54,811 nt of DNA, taken from assembly GCA_019309545.1 (NCBI GenBank), contig JAFDGA010000014.1, positions 1 to 54,811 of the forward strand. Reading direction: 5' to 3'. The notes beneath the pieces were generated by a model, which saw only the letters and a program-made list of their open reading frames with translations, had not been told where the DNA came from and searched no databases. Of the stretch, positions 41,309 through 49,727 are shown piece after piece. Source of the stretch: Deltaproteobacteria bacterium (lineage in GTDB: Bacteria > Desulfobacterota > Desulfobaccia > Desulfobaccales > Desulfobaccaceae). Made by a program: the position numbers and the translations under genes. The stretch's first letter is position 1; each line of letters begins with the position of its first letter.

Positions 41309-43732
41309 TTATTCTTCTGTCTCTCCTCCCAGGCTTTTCTCCTCTTTCATCATTTCCCGAGCCGTTTCCATCAGTTGCCGCAGTTTCTGGTCCACCCGGC
41401 AATTAATTGTATCGGGTTCAAAGCCGCCCTCGGGCAGCTTAGCGCCCGCCTTCATGCCAGTCAGAATCTCCAACGCCTCGTTCACATGGCCTACCGCCCA
41501 AACATGAAATTTCCCCTCCCGGACCGCGTCCACCACTTCTTTTTTCAGCATCAAATCCTGAACATTGGCCTTGGGGATAATCACTCCGTGGGTGCCGTCC
41601 AGTCCCCGGGCTTTACAGACCTTGTAGAACCCCTCGATCTTCCAATTGACCCCGCCAATGGGCTGAAACTCACCGCGCTGGCTGACCGAGCCGGTGACCG
41701 CAATATTTTGGGCCAGAGGAACCTCAGCCAGGCAGGAGATCAGGGCCAAGAGTTCGGCCCCGGAGGCGCTGTCCCCTTCCACCATGCCATAACTCTGCTC
41801 AAAACAGAGGCTGGCCGACAGGGTCAGGGGCTTGTCCTGGGCAAAACAGCTCTTGAGATAGCCGGAAAGAATCATCACCCCTTTGGTATGAATATTGCCG
41901 GAAAGTTTGGATTCCCGCTCAATGGCCACTACTCCCTCTTTGCCCAAAGAGACTGCGGCGGTGATCCGACTGGGGCGCGCAAAGGCGTGATCGCCTAACA
42001 TATAGACTGACAGCCCATTGACCTGGCCCATTATCGCGCCGCTGGTTTCGATGGTAAGCATGCCTTCCTGAATAAATTCCTGCAATTTCTCTTCGGGCAA
42101 ATCAGAGCGGTAAATCTTTTCGGCAATGGCCTTTTCCATATCCTCGGCCCGGATGACGTCATGGCCATTGGTACCGGCCCAGAAATTAGCCTCTTTCAGA
42201 ATGGCCGCCACCTCAGCCAGTTGCAGGGTAAGCTTTTCTTTATGGCCGGCCAGTTCACCCGAATATTCTACCAGGCGGGCAACCCCGGTTTTGTGGACCG
42301 CCCGGAGCTTCTCTTTCTCGCAATAACTCCTCAAGAAGGCCGAGAATTTTTGCAGATGTTCCGGGGTCCGCCGCATCTCCCAGTCAAAGTCGGCTTTGAC
42401 CTTAAACAGCTTGTGCAGATCTTCATCATAGGTATAAAGCAACTGGTAGAGCAGCGGGCTGCCGGTTAAAATGACCTTGACTTTCAAAGGGATTGGTTCA
42501 GGGTGCAGGGTCTTGGTGGTGATCAGACCCAGTTGTTCTCCCAGATCCTCAATCTTTATCTCCTGATTTTTCAAGGCCCGTTTTAGTGCTTCGTAGGAAA
42601 AATACCATTTCAATAGATCCAAGGCATTGATGATCAGATAACCGCCATTGGCCCGGTGTAAGGCCCCGGGGCGGATCAGGGTAAAATCGGTTACCAAGGC
42701 CCCGAATTGGGCCCGGCGTTCGATGCCGCCGAAAAGATTGGGATAGGTGGGGTTATTTTCCAATACCACCGGGGCCCCTTTGGTCTCCGAATGGTCAATA
42801 AAGACGTTTACCCGATATTGGATAAAACTGGGTTCAGGGACGGGAATTGGAAAGGGCGTCGGGGTGGTTCCCGGCCGCCGTTTCAGGTCGTCGATATTTT
42901 TCAGGATATCTTGCTCAACCTGGCGTAAATATTCGGTAACCTCGGTATAACCATGGTATTTTTCGATCAGCTCTTCAATCCGGTGCCCCACTACATAAAG
43001 GGCGACATTTTGGTCGAGTTGTTTTTCTTGGGACTCGAACTCCTTCTCCATCTTTCGGATTTTATGTAAAGCCTCGGTCATCTCGGCGTGCAAGGCATTG
43101 GACTTCTGACGTAATTCCTCCCGTTCGGCGTCGCTCAGAGCCTTTAGTTCCTCTTCCCCCATGGGTTTGCCATCTTTACCGGGAACAATCATCAATCCGG
43201 TCTGGGAGACATTAAGAATAAAACCCTCGGCACTGGCCTTATGGTCCAACTCCTGGAGTATGGCATTTCTCTCTTGGTTGAACTTACGCACCAGGGCCTC
43301 TCGCCGTGAGGTGTAGTCTTCGCTCTCAAAGACCTCGGGAATTTGCACCCTTAGTGTGGAAATTAACTCATCTAAATCGTTTTGCAGTCCCTTGCCCTTG
43401 CCCGTCGGCAGTTTCAGGGCCCGCGGTCTTTCAGGCTCTTTAAAATTATAGACGTAAACATAATCAGGCGGGGGCTCTTCCTGAGAAGCCAGCTCGTCCA
43501 CATAGGCTTTGATCATCTCGACTTTGCCGGTCCGGGCCAGGCCTACCACGAAAATATTGAACTCTGGGTCTTTCATCCCCAGGCCGAATTCCAGAGCGTG
43601 ACGGGCACGATATTGCGCCACCACCTTATCCACCAGGGGTTTAACCTCATTAGTGGTTTCAAATCCTAATGAGTCGGGATCACAAACCGTGCGCAGGTCG
43701 TCTGGCTTCAATTCCCAATCAGTACGTGACAT
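41309..43732 (-). CDS. LonB-like ATP-dependent protease
   Basis: 807 residues. An N-terminal region with a relaxed Walker A (GLARTGKV, ~64-71) is followed by a long inserted helical region (~170-270). An AAA part (~330-520) has the ARPSR and ANGGYLI features of this family. The Lon-type protease domain holds Ser655 in EGDSASGAE and Lys698 in GGVNWKIEG, the 43-residue spacing of the Lon catalytic dyad. It is a soluble cousin of Lon with quality-control activity assumed. AGGAGG precedes its ATG. It appears monocistronic, and a broken efflux gene lies just upstream on the same strand. Confidence 0.9.
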   Translation of the reverse strand: MSRTDWELKPDDLRTVCDPDSLGFETTNEVKPLVDKVVAQYRARHALEFGLGMKDPEFNIFVVGLARTGKVEMIKAYVDELASQEEPPPDYVYVYNFKEPERPRALKLPTGKGKGLQNDLDELISTLRVQIPEVFESEDYTSRREALVRKFNQERNAILQELDHKASAEGFILNVSQTGLMIVPGKDGKPMGEEELKALSDAEREELRQKSNALHAEMTEALHKIRKMEKEFESQEKQLDQNVALYVVGHRIEELIEKYHGYTEVTEYLRQVEQDILKNIDDLKRRPGTTPTPFPIPVPEPSFIQYRVNVFIDHSETKGAPVVLENNPTYPNLFGGIERRAQFGALVTDFTLIRPGALHRANGGYLIINALDLLKWYFSYEALKRALKNQEIKIEDLGEQLGLITTKTLHPEPIPLKVKVILTGSPLLYQLLYTYDEDLHKLFKVKADFDWEMRRTPEHLQKFSAFLRSYCEKEKLRAVHKTGVARLVEYSGELAGHKEKLTLQLAEVAAILKEANFWAGTNGHDVIRAEDMEKAIAEKIYRSDLPEEKLQEFIQEGMLTIETSGAIMGQVNGLSVYMLGDHAFARPSRITAAVSLGKEGVVAIERESKLSGNIHTKGVMILSGYLKSCFAQDKPLTLSASLCFEQSYGMVEGDSASGAELLALISCLAEVPLAQNIAVTGSVSQRGEFQPIGGVNWKIEGFYKVCKARGLDGTHGVIIPKANVQDLMLKKEVVDAVREGKFHVWAVGHVNEALEILTGMKAGAKLPEGGFEPDTINCRVDQKLRQLMETAREMMKEEKSLGGETEE

Positions 43733-43753
43733 TTGTCCTCCTGAGGATTAAAC

Positions 43754-44127
43754 CTAAATAGCTTTAGAAAGCCTGGCTGGACCAAGTTTTCTTTCCGGCT
43801 CGTGATCCTCAAAACAATGATTCAAAGATGAAACGGCCGGGCAATGGTTACTTTCCCCTTCGAGCTGGATGGTGGTATGCTCCAGACCGAACCTTTCTCG
43901 AAGCACCTCGTTGAGTTCCTTGAGAATATCATCCCGATCTCGGGAGTCTTTGACTAGCGCCTTAATACTGAGGGCATAGAATCCGCTGGTAATGGTCCAG
44001 GTATGGAGATCTTGAATCTGACAGATTCCCGGGACCTCTCGGATAGCCGATTGGACCTCAGCCAGATCAATGTGCCGCGGGTGGCCTCCATATGAATTTC
44101 GCAGGCTTCCCGAACCGTTTCGGTCAT
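43754..44127 (-). pseudogene. Cation diffusion facilitator C-terminal domain, frameshifted
   Basis: On the minus strand, ATG 44127 overlaps the Gre gene's TGA (ATGA) and encodes METVREACEIHMEAT-like sequence. Reading then needs a one-base change in a CCC run (44079-44081) to continue as PRHIDLAEVQSAIREVPG, DLHTWTITSGFYALS and ERFGLEHTTIQLE, the cytoplasmic metal-binding domain of zinc and iron efflux CDF proteins. It ends at TAG 43754-43756. The six-helix membrane domain is absent, so this is a remnant. Free-standing CDF C-terminal proteins exist, but the frameshift argues against function. Confidence 0.8.
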
Positions 44128-44603
44128 GTATTACCCATCTGAATTTCCAGAATTTGATATACTCTCAGTCCACCAGGAGTCTGAATCCGGATCTGATCGC
44201 CGACGGCCCGCCCCAACAGGGCCCGGCCAACAGGAGAAGCTATCGACAGGCGGCCTTGCTGTGCATCGGACTCCTCTTCCCCTACTAGCTGAAAGCTTAG
44301 AATCTGTCCGGTCAACAGGTTGCGAATCCGCACCTGGGAATTGAACACCGCCCGGGTTGGAGCCAGGTTGCTGCCGACCAGCACTTCTGAGTTGGCCAGC
44401 GTTTGTTGTAAATGCTGGATACGGCGCTCCACCTGGACCTGGCGAGACCGAGCCTCCAAGTATTCGGTATTTTTCTCGAGTCGGCCATCCTGAGCCGCTT
44501 CCATTACTTCCGATAGAGTTTGGGGACGCACTACCTGGCTTAGCTGCCGCAATTCCTGGAGCAGTCTCTCATACCCAGCCCGGGTTAGCAAAGCCTTAGT
44601 CAT
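44124..44603 (-). CDS. GreA/GreB-family factor lacking the catalytic acids
   Basis: 159 residues. The N-terminal coiled coil spans 1-75 and the globular C-terminal domain 80-157 (SPVGRALLGRAVGD, TPGGLRVYQI). Gre factors enter the RNA polymerase secondary channel and use two acidic tip residues (Asp41, Glu44 in E. coli GreA) to hold Mg2+ for transcript cleavage. At the same numbered positions this protein has Arg41 and Lys44 (DGRLEKNTEY against HGDLKENAEY). It could therefore be a non-cleaving antagonist or regulator of initiation. ATG 44603 follows a promoter at 44676-44704. The overlapping downstream frame is a dead efflux gene. Confidence 0.85.
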   Translation of the reverse strand: MTKALLTRAGYERLLQELRQLSQVVRPQTLSEVMEAAQDGRLEKNTEYLEARSRQVQVERRIQHLQQTLANSEVLVGSNLAPTRAVFNSQVRIRNLLTGQILSFQLVGEEESDAQQGRLSIASPVGRALLGRAVGDQIRIQTPGGLRVYQILEIQMGNT

Positions 44604-44675
44604 GGTGGTTCCCCAATATCTTGTGGCCCGATCAACCGACCAGCACCCTATCTTTTCGCTGTCTGGTTGGTTATA

Positions 44676-44704
44676 TTCATATCTAAAAAGGCAGTGACGG
44701 TCAA
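44676..44704 (-). promoter_or_regulatory. Promoter of the Gre-family gene
   Basis: Minus-strand TTGACC (44699-44704), 17 bases, TATGAA (44676-44681), about 73 bases upstream of the ATG at 44603. Confidence 0.6.
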
Positions 44705-44973
44705 GATCGACTCAGGAAATTCATACGGATTTTTTCCTCAGGAGGTGCCCGTTCTTTACCTCAAGAACTCTCGCCGGGGCTGCCTCCTCTTAAATCAACC
44801 TGTTAAAGGCTCGGCGTAATATACCTGTTGCTGACCCCCTTAAACCAAAATCCTTGACCTTACCCAATGGCTTAATTTATTCTGTTTACAAAAAAGTAAT
44901 CCTGGGAAGGCAAAGATCCCGACATTCAAGACCGGACTAATAAAATCAGCAAGCCTATTTTTAAGGAAGTGTG
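44705..44973. other. Divergent intergenic region, small hairpin only
   Basis: No ORF or RNA gene is recognisable between the Gre-family gene and the methyltransferase. A GTTCTT-TACCTC-AAGAAC inverted repeat lies near 44752 and T/A-rich sequence near 44860-44960, where the plus-strand promoter should be. Confidence 0.4.
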
Positions 44974-45591
44974 ATGTTTTACCGGCTTGCCCCCCAGTTA
45001 ATTATCCGCTCCCGATGGCGACCGTATCGGCGTCGGCCCGGCGATCGGGTTTTGGTGGTGCAAGCCCGGTCAGCCTTCCCTCCCAGCCATCCCACCACCC
45101 AGTTGTGTCTGGAACTGCTGGCCGCGGCCTTGGTGGAACAGCCAGCCGCCAGTCTGCTGGATGTTGGTTGCGGCTCCGGAATATTGGCCCTGACCGGGGC
45201 CCGATTGGACATTCCTTTTAATGTGGGTATCGATTTATCAGCACCGGCCATCCAGGTAGCCCAGGAAAATGCCCGGCACAATCAGATGACCGGCCTGGTA
45301 CACTGGCTGCAGGGTTCAACCGAAGCCCTTCGGAGCCATTTTGAGCTGATTATGGCTAACCTGCCCTGGAAGGTCCTGATGGATAAGGTTATAGAATTAC
45401 AACGCTTGTCAACCCCTGGGGGCCGGTTAATCCTGTCCGGCTTCCGGGAAACCCAGGAAGAGACCCTGTTGAACCTCTACCTGAACCAGGGCTGGCAATT
45501 ATATCGGCGAGCCACGTTGGACCGCTGGGAAATCGAGCTACCCGCGGAACGAAGTTTCACCTGGGTGGGACTTGCTCTGCGTTACCGATGA
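44974..45591 (+). CDS. SAM-dependent methyltransferase (PrmA/HemK-like)
   Basis: 205 residues, class I methyltransferase fold. SAM motif I is LLDVGCGSGILAL (~64-76), the acidic end of strand 2 is GIDLS, and motif IV is MANLPWK, an NxPx-type motif as in enzymes that modify amino groups or glutamine. The N-terminal ~60 residues are basic with many Arg. The substrate is not assignable. ATG 44974 is preferred to GTG 44971 because AAGGAAG lies 4 bases from the ATG. It is convergent with a stress-protein gene across a shared hairpin. Confidence 0.8.
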   Translation: MFYRLAPQLIIRSRWRPYRRRPGDRVLVVQARSAFPPSHPTTQLCLELLAAALVEQPAASLLDVGCGSGILALTGARLDIPFNVGIDLSAPAIQVAQENARHNQMTGLVHWLQGSTEALRSHFELIMANLPWKVLMDKVIELQRLSTPGGRLILSGFRETQEETLLNLYLNQGWQLYRRATLDRWEIELPAERSFTWVGLALRYR

Positions 45592-45649
45592 AAACCCAGC
45601 AGTTTAGCGGATGCAATAACCAGCGGCTTCCAAAGACAACTATAAAAAT

Positions 45650-45672
45650 GGCTCCTGGCCAGACCAGGAGCC
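45650..45672 (-). terminator. Intrinsic terminator of the stress-protein gene
   Basis: Perfect 9-bp stem GGCTCCTGG (45650-45658) and CCAGGAGCC (45664-45672), loop of 5. Read on the minus strand it is followed by ATTTTTATAG, a T-run expected for a rho-independent terminator. The plus-strand side has no T-run. Confidence 0.8.
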
Positions 45673-45706
45673 TAAATATGCTTTATGCCAAATAGGGGAA
45701 ACAAAA

Positions 45707-46153
45707 TCATACTGGCCGGATGGTCAGAACCGGACAAGGGGCGTGCTTGATTACCTTTTCGGCGACACTGCCAAAAATCGTCCGTTCCAGGCCGGTGCGA
45801 CCATGGCTACCCATGATGATCATATCGACCTTTTCTTGGCGGGCCACCTCCAGAATTCTTTCCTCCGCTTTGCCGGTGACTAACCTGGTCTCCACTTTGG
45901 GCAATCCTTTCAAATGGATAGCTATAAATTCCTTCAACTTTTTTTCAGCCCCGGTTTTAATCTCTTCCTGGATGCCTTTAATATTGACGTGGGGGGCATA
46001 AAAAGTAGCAAAACTCGACATATCCGGGGTAACCGAAATCAGATATACCGTGGCATCAAATTTCTTGGCAAAGGTCACCACCCATGGGACATATTTCGCG
46101 GACGACTCACTAAAATCTACCGGAAACAGAATTTTCTGCACCTGCTGCTCCAT
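45707..46153 (-). CDS. Universal stress protein (UspA family)
   Basis: 148 residues, one Usp domain. The N-terminus has KILFPVDFSE and the C-terminus GSHGRTGLERTIFGSVAEKV, the ATP-binding signature. The start is taken at ATG 46153, because the 22 residues upstream in the same frame (to 46219) are basic and do not match the family. A GGAGG lies 12 bases and a GAGG about 3 bases upstream. A hairpin terminator follows the stop. It is a paralogue of the protein at 6413. Confidence 0.92.
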   Translation of the reverse strand: MEQQVQKILFPVDFSESSAKYVPWVVTFAKKFDATVYLISVTPDMSSFATFYAPHVNIKGIQEEIKTGAEKKLKEFIAIHLKGLPKVETRLVTGKAEERILEVARQEKVDMIIMGSHGRTGLERTIFGSVAEKVIKHAPCPVLTIRPV

Positions 46154-46302
46154 AAGCCTCAGCCTCCGTCGGTAAACCGGCACATTACCCGGTGAAAATA
46201 TTTGTGATATTTTTATCAAGGGGCGGTATGGATGTCAAGGGAAAAACCAGCCTAAAGTTTATAGCTTTCAATATCCCGCGATTTTAGTGAGGCAGATGGT
46301 CG

Positions 46303-47115
46303 TCATTCATTACAGGCCAAGCCCCAAAGAAGCTCATAGGTGACCGGGATGGTCCCATTTACCCGGTAAGCCGCTTCATAACCGGACATCATTAGATTTA
46401 ATAACTTGCGGGATAGCGGGCCCGGTTGCGGCCTGGTCGCCCCCATGCCCTGGATGGCTTTAAGAAATTCCATCACTCCCGGAAAGCTCACCACCAGGCG
46501 TTGCCGATGCACCGCCACCCGTTTAAATCCAGCCTGAAGTAAAAATTGCTGCCATTCATCCCTGGCGGCAAATCCTGCTGCTGGAATCGATTGAGTACAT
46601 GGCGTCCCGCCTGCAGCGACCGAAAGTTGCCTCGCCGCCCGGTCCAGGCTGACTGCCAGTTCCTGGAAGGTTTCCGGCCCCAGAGTAGCAAAGATCAGCC
46701 AGCCCCCGGGGTGAAGATGCTCCCGGTAGCTCTGGCAACTCTGAGCCGGCTGATTAAACCACTGGAAGACCGAGTTGGAGATGATCAGGTCAAACTTGCC
46801 CCCCAGGGGTTGCTCGCCATCCGCCACCAGCAAAGTGACTCTATCGTCATTCCCCAGATGCCGCTTACATTCCTGAACCGCGGCCGTGGCTAAATCCAAG
46901 GCGGTTAGATGCGCTTTTGGGAAAGCCTGCCGCAATAAGCGGGTCAGATAGCCGGTGCCACAGCCGATCTCCAGGATGCGGGACCAGAGCCGCGGCATAT
47001 TCTGGAGATATCCCAGCAGTTGGTCAGCCATATAGCGTTGCACCTGCGAATATTGATCATAGCGGGATGCCTGACGCCCAAAGTTGCGCCCCAATCGGCG
47101 TTTATCTACGGTCAT
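46303..47115 (-). CDS. bioC: BioC-type malonyl-ACP O-methyltransferase
   Basis: 270 residues, class I methyltransferase with RILEIGCGTGYLTRLLR (~46-62), TALDLA, and SNSVFQWF in the substrate region, as in BioC. BioC caps the malonyl thioester with a methyl group so that fatty acid synthesis can build pimeloyl-ACP. It starts inside the end of the esterase gene (14-base overlap) and is the last gene of bioB-bioD-bioF-bioH-bioC. The N-terminal RNFGRQASRYDQYSQVQ block is typical of BioC. Confidence 0.9.
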   Translation of the reverse strand: MTVDKRRLGRNFGRQASRYDQYSQVQRYMADQLLGYLQNMPRLWSRILEIGCGTGYLTRLLRQAFPKAHLTALDLATAAVQECKRHLGNDDRVTLLVADGEQPLGGKFDLIISNSVFQWFNQPAQSCQSYREHLHPGGWLIFATLGPETFQELAVSLDRAARQLSVAAGGTPCTQSIPAAGFAARDEWQQFLLQAGFKRVAVHRQRLVVSFPGVMEFLKAIQGMGATRPQPGPLSRKLLNLMMSGYEAAYRVNGTIPVTYELLWGLACNE

Positions 47116-47803
47116 TGATAACTTCCATCAATAAGGCGTTAAATTTTTCCGCCTGGGTCAGAAACGGCAGATGGCCGGCATTTTGGTAAATATCCAGGCG
47201 GGCGCCGGGTATCTGCTCTTGGAGATAATATGCCTGGGCCACCGGGGTAACCCGGTCCCGGTTGCCGTGGACAATGGTTACGCTTCCCTTTACCTTCCCC
47301 AGCCAGGGACGCAAGTCTTGGTGCAACAGATAATCTAAGCCCTGAGCCAAAAATTCCGGGCTTTCCGGCTGAGGCCACAGGGAAAGCCATTCCTGATTAG
47401 GAAGCTTTTCCTCTGATGCCAGGCAGAGTTCGGCAAAGTCCTGGACGACCACTTCTGGTTCGGACCACAGGCGACGGCGCAGGGTCCGGACCACAGCGGG
47501 AGCCACCCCTAAAGGAAAATCTGGACGACGGCAGAAACAGGCAGCTACCCCCACCAACACCAAGGCCTTTGGGGCACTTCTCATCCAGGCCAGGGTCTCC
47601 AGGGCCAGCATTCCTCCCAGGGACCAACCCACCACTACTGTGTCGTCTAGTGGCAATGACGCCAGATAATCGATCATCCAGGCAGCCTCCCAGACAGGCA
47701 AGTCGAGTGGGAGTAAATCAAGGCCGGCGCTGAAATGCTCCTGTTGACGCCGCCAGATTCGGCTATCCGCAGCCCAACCATGCAATAATACCAGGGTAGT
47801 CAT
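47102..47803 (-). CDS. bioH: BioH-type pimeloyl-ACP methyl ester esterase
   Basis: 233 residues, alpha/beta hydrolase. Oxyanion HGWAADS near the N-terminus, nucleophile elbow GWSLGG, acid in HGNRDRVTP and catalytic His in NAGHLPF. Operon position between bioF and bioC supports removal of the methyl group added by BioC, rather than a general esterase. ATG 47803 overlaps the bioF TAA by one base (TAATG), so translation is coupled. A longer frame extending to 47854 lies within bioF and is rejected. Confidence 0.87.
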   Translation of the reverse strand: MTTLVLLHGWAADSRIWRRQQEHFSAGLDLLPLDLPVWEAAWMIDYLASLPLDDTVVVGWSLGGMLALETLAWMRSAPKALVLVGVAACFCRRPDFPLGVAPAVVRTLRRRLWSEPEVVVQDFAELCLASEEKLPNQEWLSLWPQPESPEFLAQGLDYLLHQDLRPWLGKVKGSVTIVHGNRDRVTPVAQAYYLQEQIPGARLDIYQNAGHLPFLTQAEKFNALLMEVINDRR

Positions 47804-48993
47804 TAACTCAGCTCCAGTTCCTGGCCGACCTGGATGATGACCTGTGCTGCCCAATCCAGGGCTTCGGGAGCATGGCTGGCTGCCAGCGAAAAGCGGATCC
47901 GGGCACCTCCCGGCGGCACTGTAGGCGGGCGGATAGCCACGGCCATGATCCCGGCCTGACGCAATCGATCGGCAAACTCCAGGGCCAGACGATTATCCCC
48001 CGCCAATACCGGGATAATCTGGGTCTCACTGTTCAAGGTGTTAAATCCGGCGGCCTGGAGCTTTTCCCGGAAACGGGCCGCCTGGCTCAGTAACCCCTGG
48101 CGACGTTCCGGTTCCTGAGTAACAATCTTAAGCGACGCCTGAATCGCTCCCAAGACCGGCGGCGGCAGCGCAGTGGAATAAATAAATGACCGGGCTCGAT
48201 TATAAAGATATTCGATCAGGCTATCCTCCCCCGCTGCATAGGCCCCGAAGCTGCCTAGGGCCTTGGAAAAAGTGCCCATGTGAATCTCCACTCCCTCCGC
48301 CACTCCCATAGCTTCGGCCAGGCCGGCCCCCTTAGCTCCCCAGATCCCAGTGGCATGGGCCTCATCAACCATCAACCAGACCCGGTAGCGATCCTTGAGC
48401 TCGACGAGTTCGCGCAGCGGGGCCAGATCGCCGTCCACCGAAAAGACCGTATCGGTGATAATCAGCCGATTTTTAGCGCCAGCCGTCTTGTGCAGCAGTT
48501 CTTCCAAATGGTTCAGGTCCCGATGCCGAAAGCGGTAAAAGGCGGCACCGGACAGCCTGATGCCATCAATAATACTGGCATGATTGAGGCGGTCCGAGAA
48601 GATAACATCGCCGCGCCCCATCAGGGCCGCAATAATGCCGACATTAGCCATGTACCCGGTATTAAACAGGGCCGCCCGGGCCGTGCCTTTGAAGGCCGCT
48701 ACCTGGGCTTCCACCTCGGCGTGGAGGGCATAATTGCCGGCAATCAGCCGTGAGGCAGTACTGCCGGTGCCCCAGCGCGCCGCGGCCTGCTGGGCCGCGG
48801 CAATCAGCCGCTCATCTTGCGACAACCCCAGGTAATCGTTGGAGGACAGGTTGAGCAACTCCCGGTCGCCTACCCGCACCCAACCGTCGGGCAGCACCGC
48901 ATCGATGACCTGTAAATGGCGCCGCAGATGCTGGCTTTCCAGAGCCTGGAGTTCCTGGACCAGCCTGGCTAAACGGGGTTGGAAGTCAATCAT
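47803..48993 (-). CDS. bioF: 8-Amino-7-oxononanoate synthase BioF
   Basis: 396 residues, PLP-dependent alpha-oxoamine synthase that joins pimeloyl-ACP and alanine. Features: NYLGLSQD, GTGSTASRLI, the VDEAHATGIWG motif (Asp that binds the pyridine nitrogen), and the GTFSKALGSFGAY motif with the PLP lysine. ATG 48993 overlaps the bioD TGA by 4 bases. It fits an operon in which all five genes overlap. Confidence 0.95.
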   Translation of the reverse strand: MIDFQPRLARLVQELQALESQHLRRHLQVIDAVLPDGWVRVGDRELLNLSSNDYLGLSQDERLIAAAQQAAARWGTGSTASRLIAGNYALHAEVEAQVAAFKGTARAALFNTGYMANVGIIAALMGRGDVIFSDRLNHASIIDGIRLSGAAFYRFRHRDLNHLEELLHKTAGAKNRLIITDTVFSVDGDLAPLRELVELKDRYRVWLMVDEAHATGIWGAKGAGLAEAMGVAEGVEIHMGTFSKALGSFGAYAAGEDSLIEYLYNRARSFIYSTALPPPVLGAIQASLKIVTQEPERRQGLLSQAARFREKLQAAGFNTLNSETQIIPVLAGDNRLALEFADRLRQAGIMAVAIRPPTVPPGGARIRFSLAASHAPEALDWAAQVIIQVGQELELS

Positions 48994-49727
48994 GGTCGGG
49001 GCCAGTAAATTCTTGATATTAAGGGAACCAAAGACTCTATCAGTCGTTTTCTCCCACTCGGGTCGTCAAAGTCAGGGATATAAGGCACCTTCCCCAGGAT
49101 CGGCCTGCCGGTGAGGGCGGCGATGATCTCCGGGTTGGTGCGTTCGGCCAGTCCCGGACGATCGGGATATTGGTTAATAATGATCCCGGCCACCTCCAAC
49201 CCGGCCTGGACCGCGGCTTTGACGGTGAGCGTCGTATGGTTGATCGTTCCCAGGCCGGGCCGGGTCACGACCACCAGGGGCAACTCCAGCCAGAGAGCCA
49301 GATCCAGGACCAGAAATTTAGTATTAATCAATGGCACATAGAGACCGCCGGCGCCTTCCACTACCAGATAATCATAGCGGCTGGCCAGCTCACCATAGGC
49401 CTGGGCAATATTCTCTAGGTCGATGCTTACCCCGGTCTGGGCCGCGGCTACCGCCGGGGCCAGGGGAAGCCGTAAAACTATGGGGGCCAGCAAGGACAAG
49501 GGTTCTTTTAAGCCGGCCAGTTCCTGAGCCAACCGGGCGTCTTCGGCTATCAGACCGCCCTCGGTTTCGGTAGCCCCGCTCTGGATGGGCTTGAAATAGA
49601 CCGCTCGGGTGCCCACGGCCCGCAGCGCCGCCGTCAGCCCCGCGGCAATGACGGTTTTGCCTACGCCAGTATCGGTACCGGTGACAAATATCCCGGCGGT
49701 GCGGGAGATTTCAGGTAAGATCGCCAT
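48990..49727 (-). CDS. bioD: Dethiobiotin synthetase BioD
   Basis: 245 residues, P-loop ATPase with GTDTGVGKTV at ~17-26. It closes the ureido ring of 7,8-diaminononanoate with CO2. It has KPIQSGAT, VEGAGGLYVPL and the NQYP adenine-site region. ATG 49727 overlaps the TAA of bioB by one base. No bioA is present between bioB and bioC, so the diamine must come from a gene elsewhere or from a different aminotransferase. Confidence 0.94.
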   Translation of the reverse strand: MAILPEISRTAGIFVTGTDTGVGKTVIAAGLTAALRAVGTRAVYFKPIQSGATETEGGLIAEDARLAQELAGLKEPLSLLAPIVLRLPLAPAVAAAQTGVSIDLENIAQAYGELASRYDYLVVEGAGGLYVPLINTKFLVLDLALWLELPLVVVTRPGLGTINHTTLTVKAAVQAGLEVAGIIINQYPDRPGLAERTNPEIIAALTGRPILGKVPYIPDFDDPSGRKRLIESLVPLISRIYWPRP

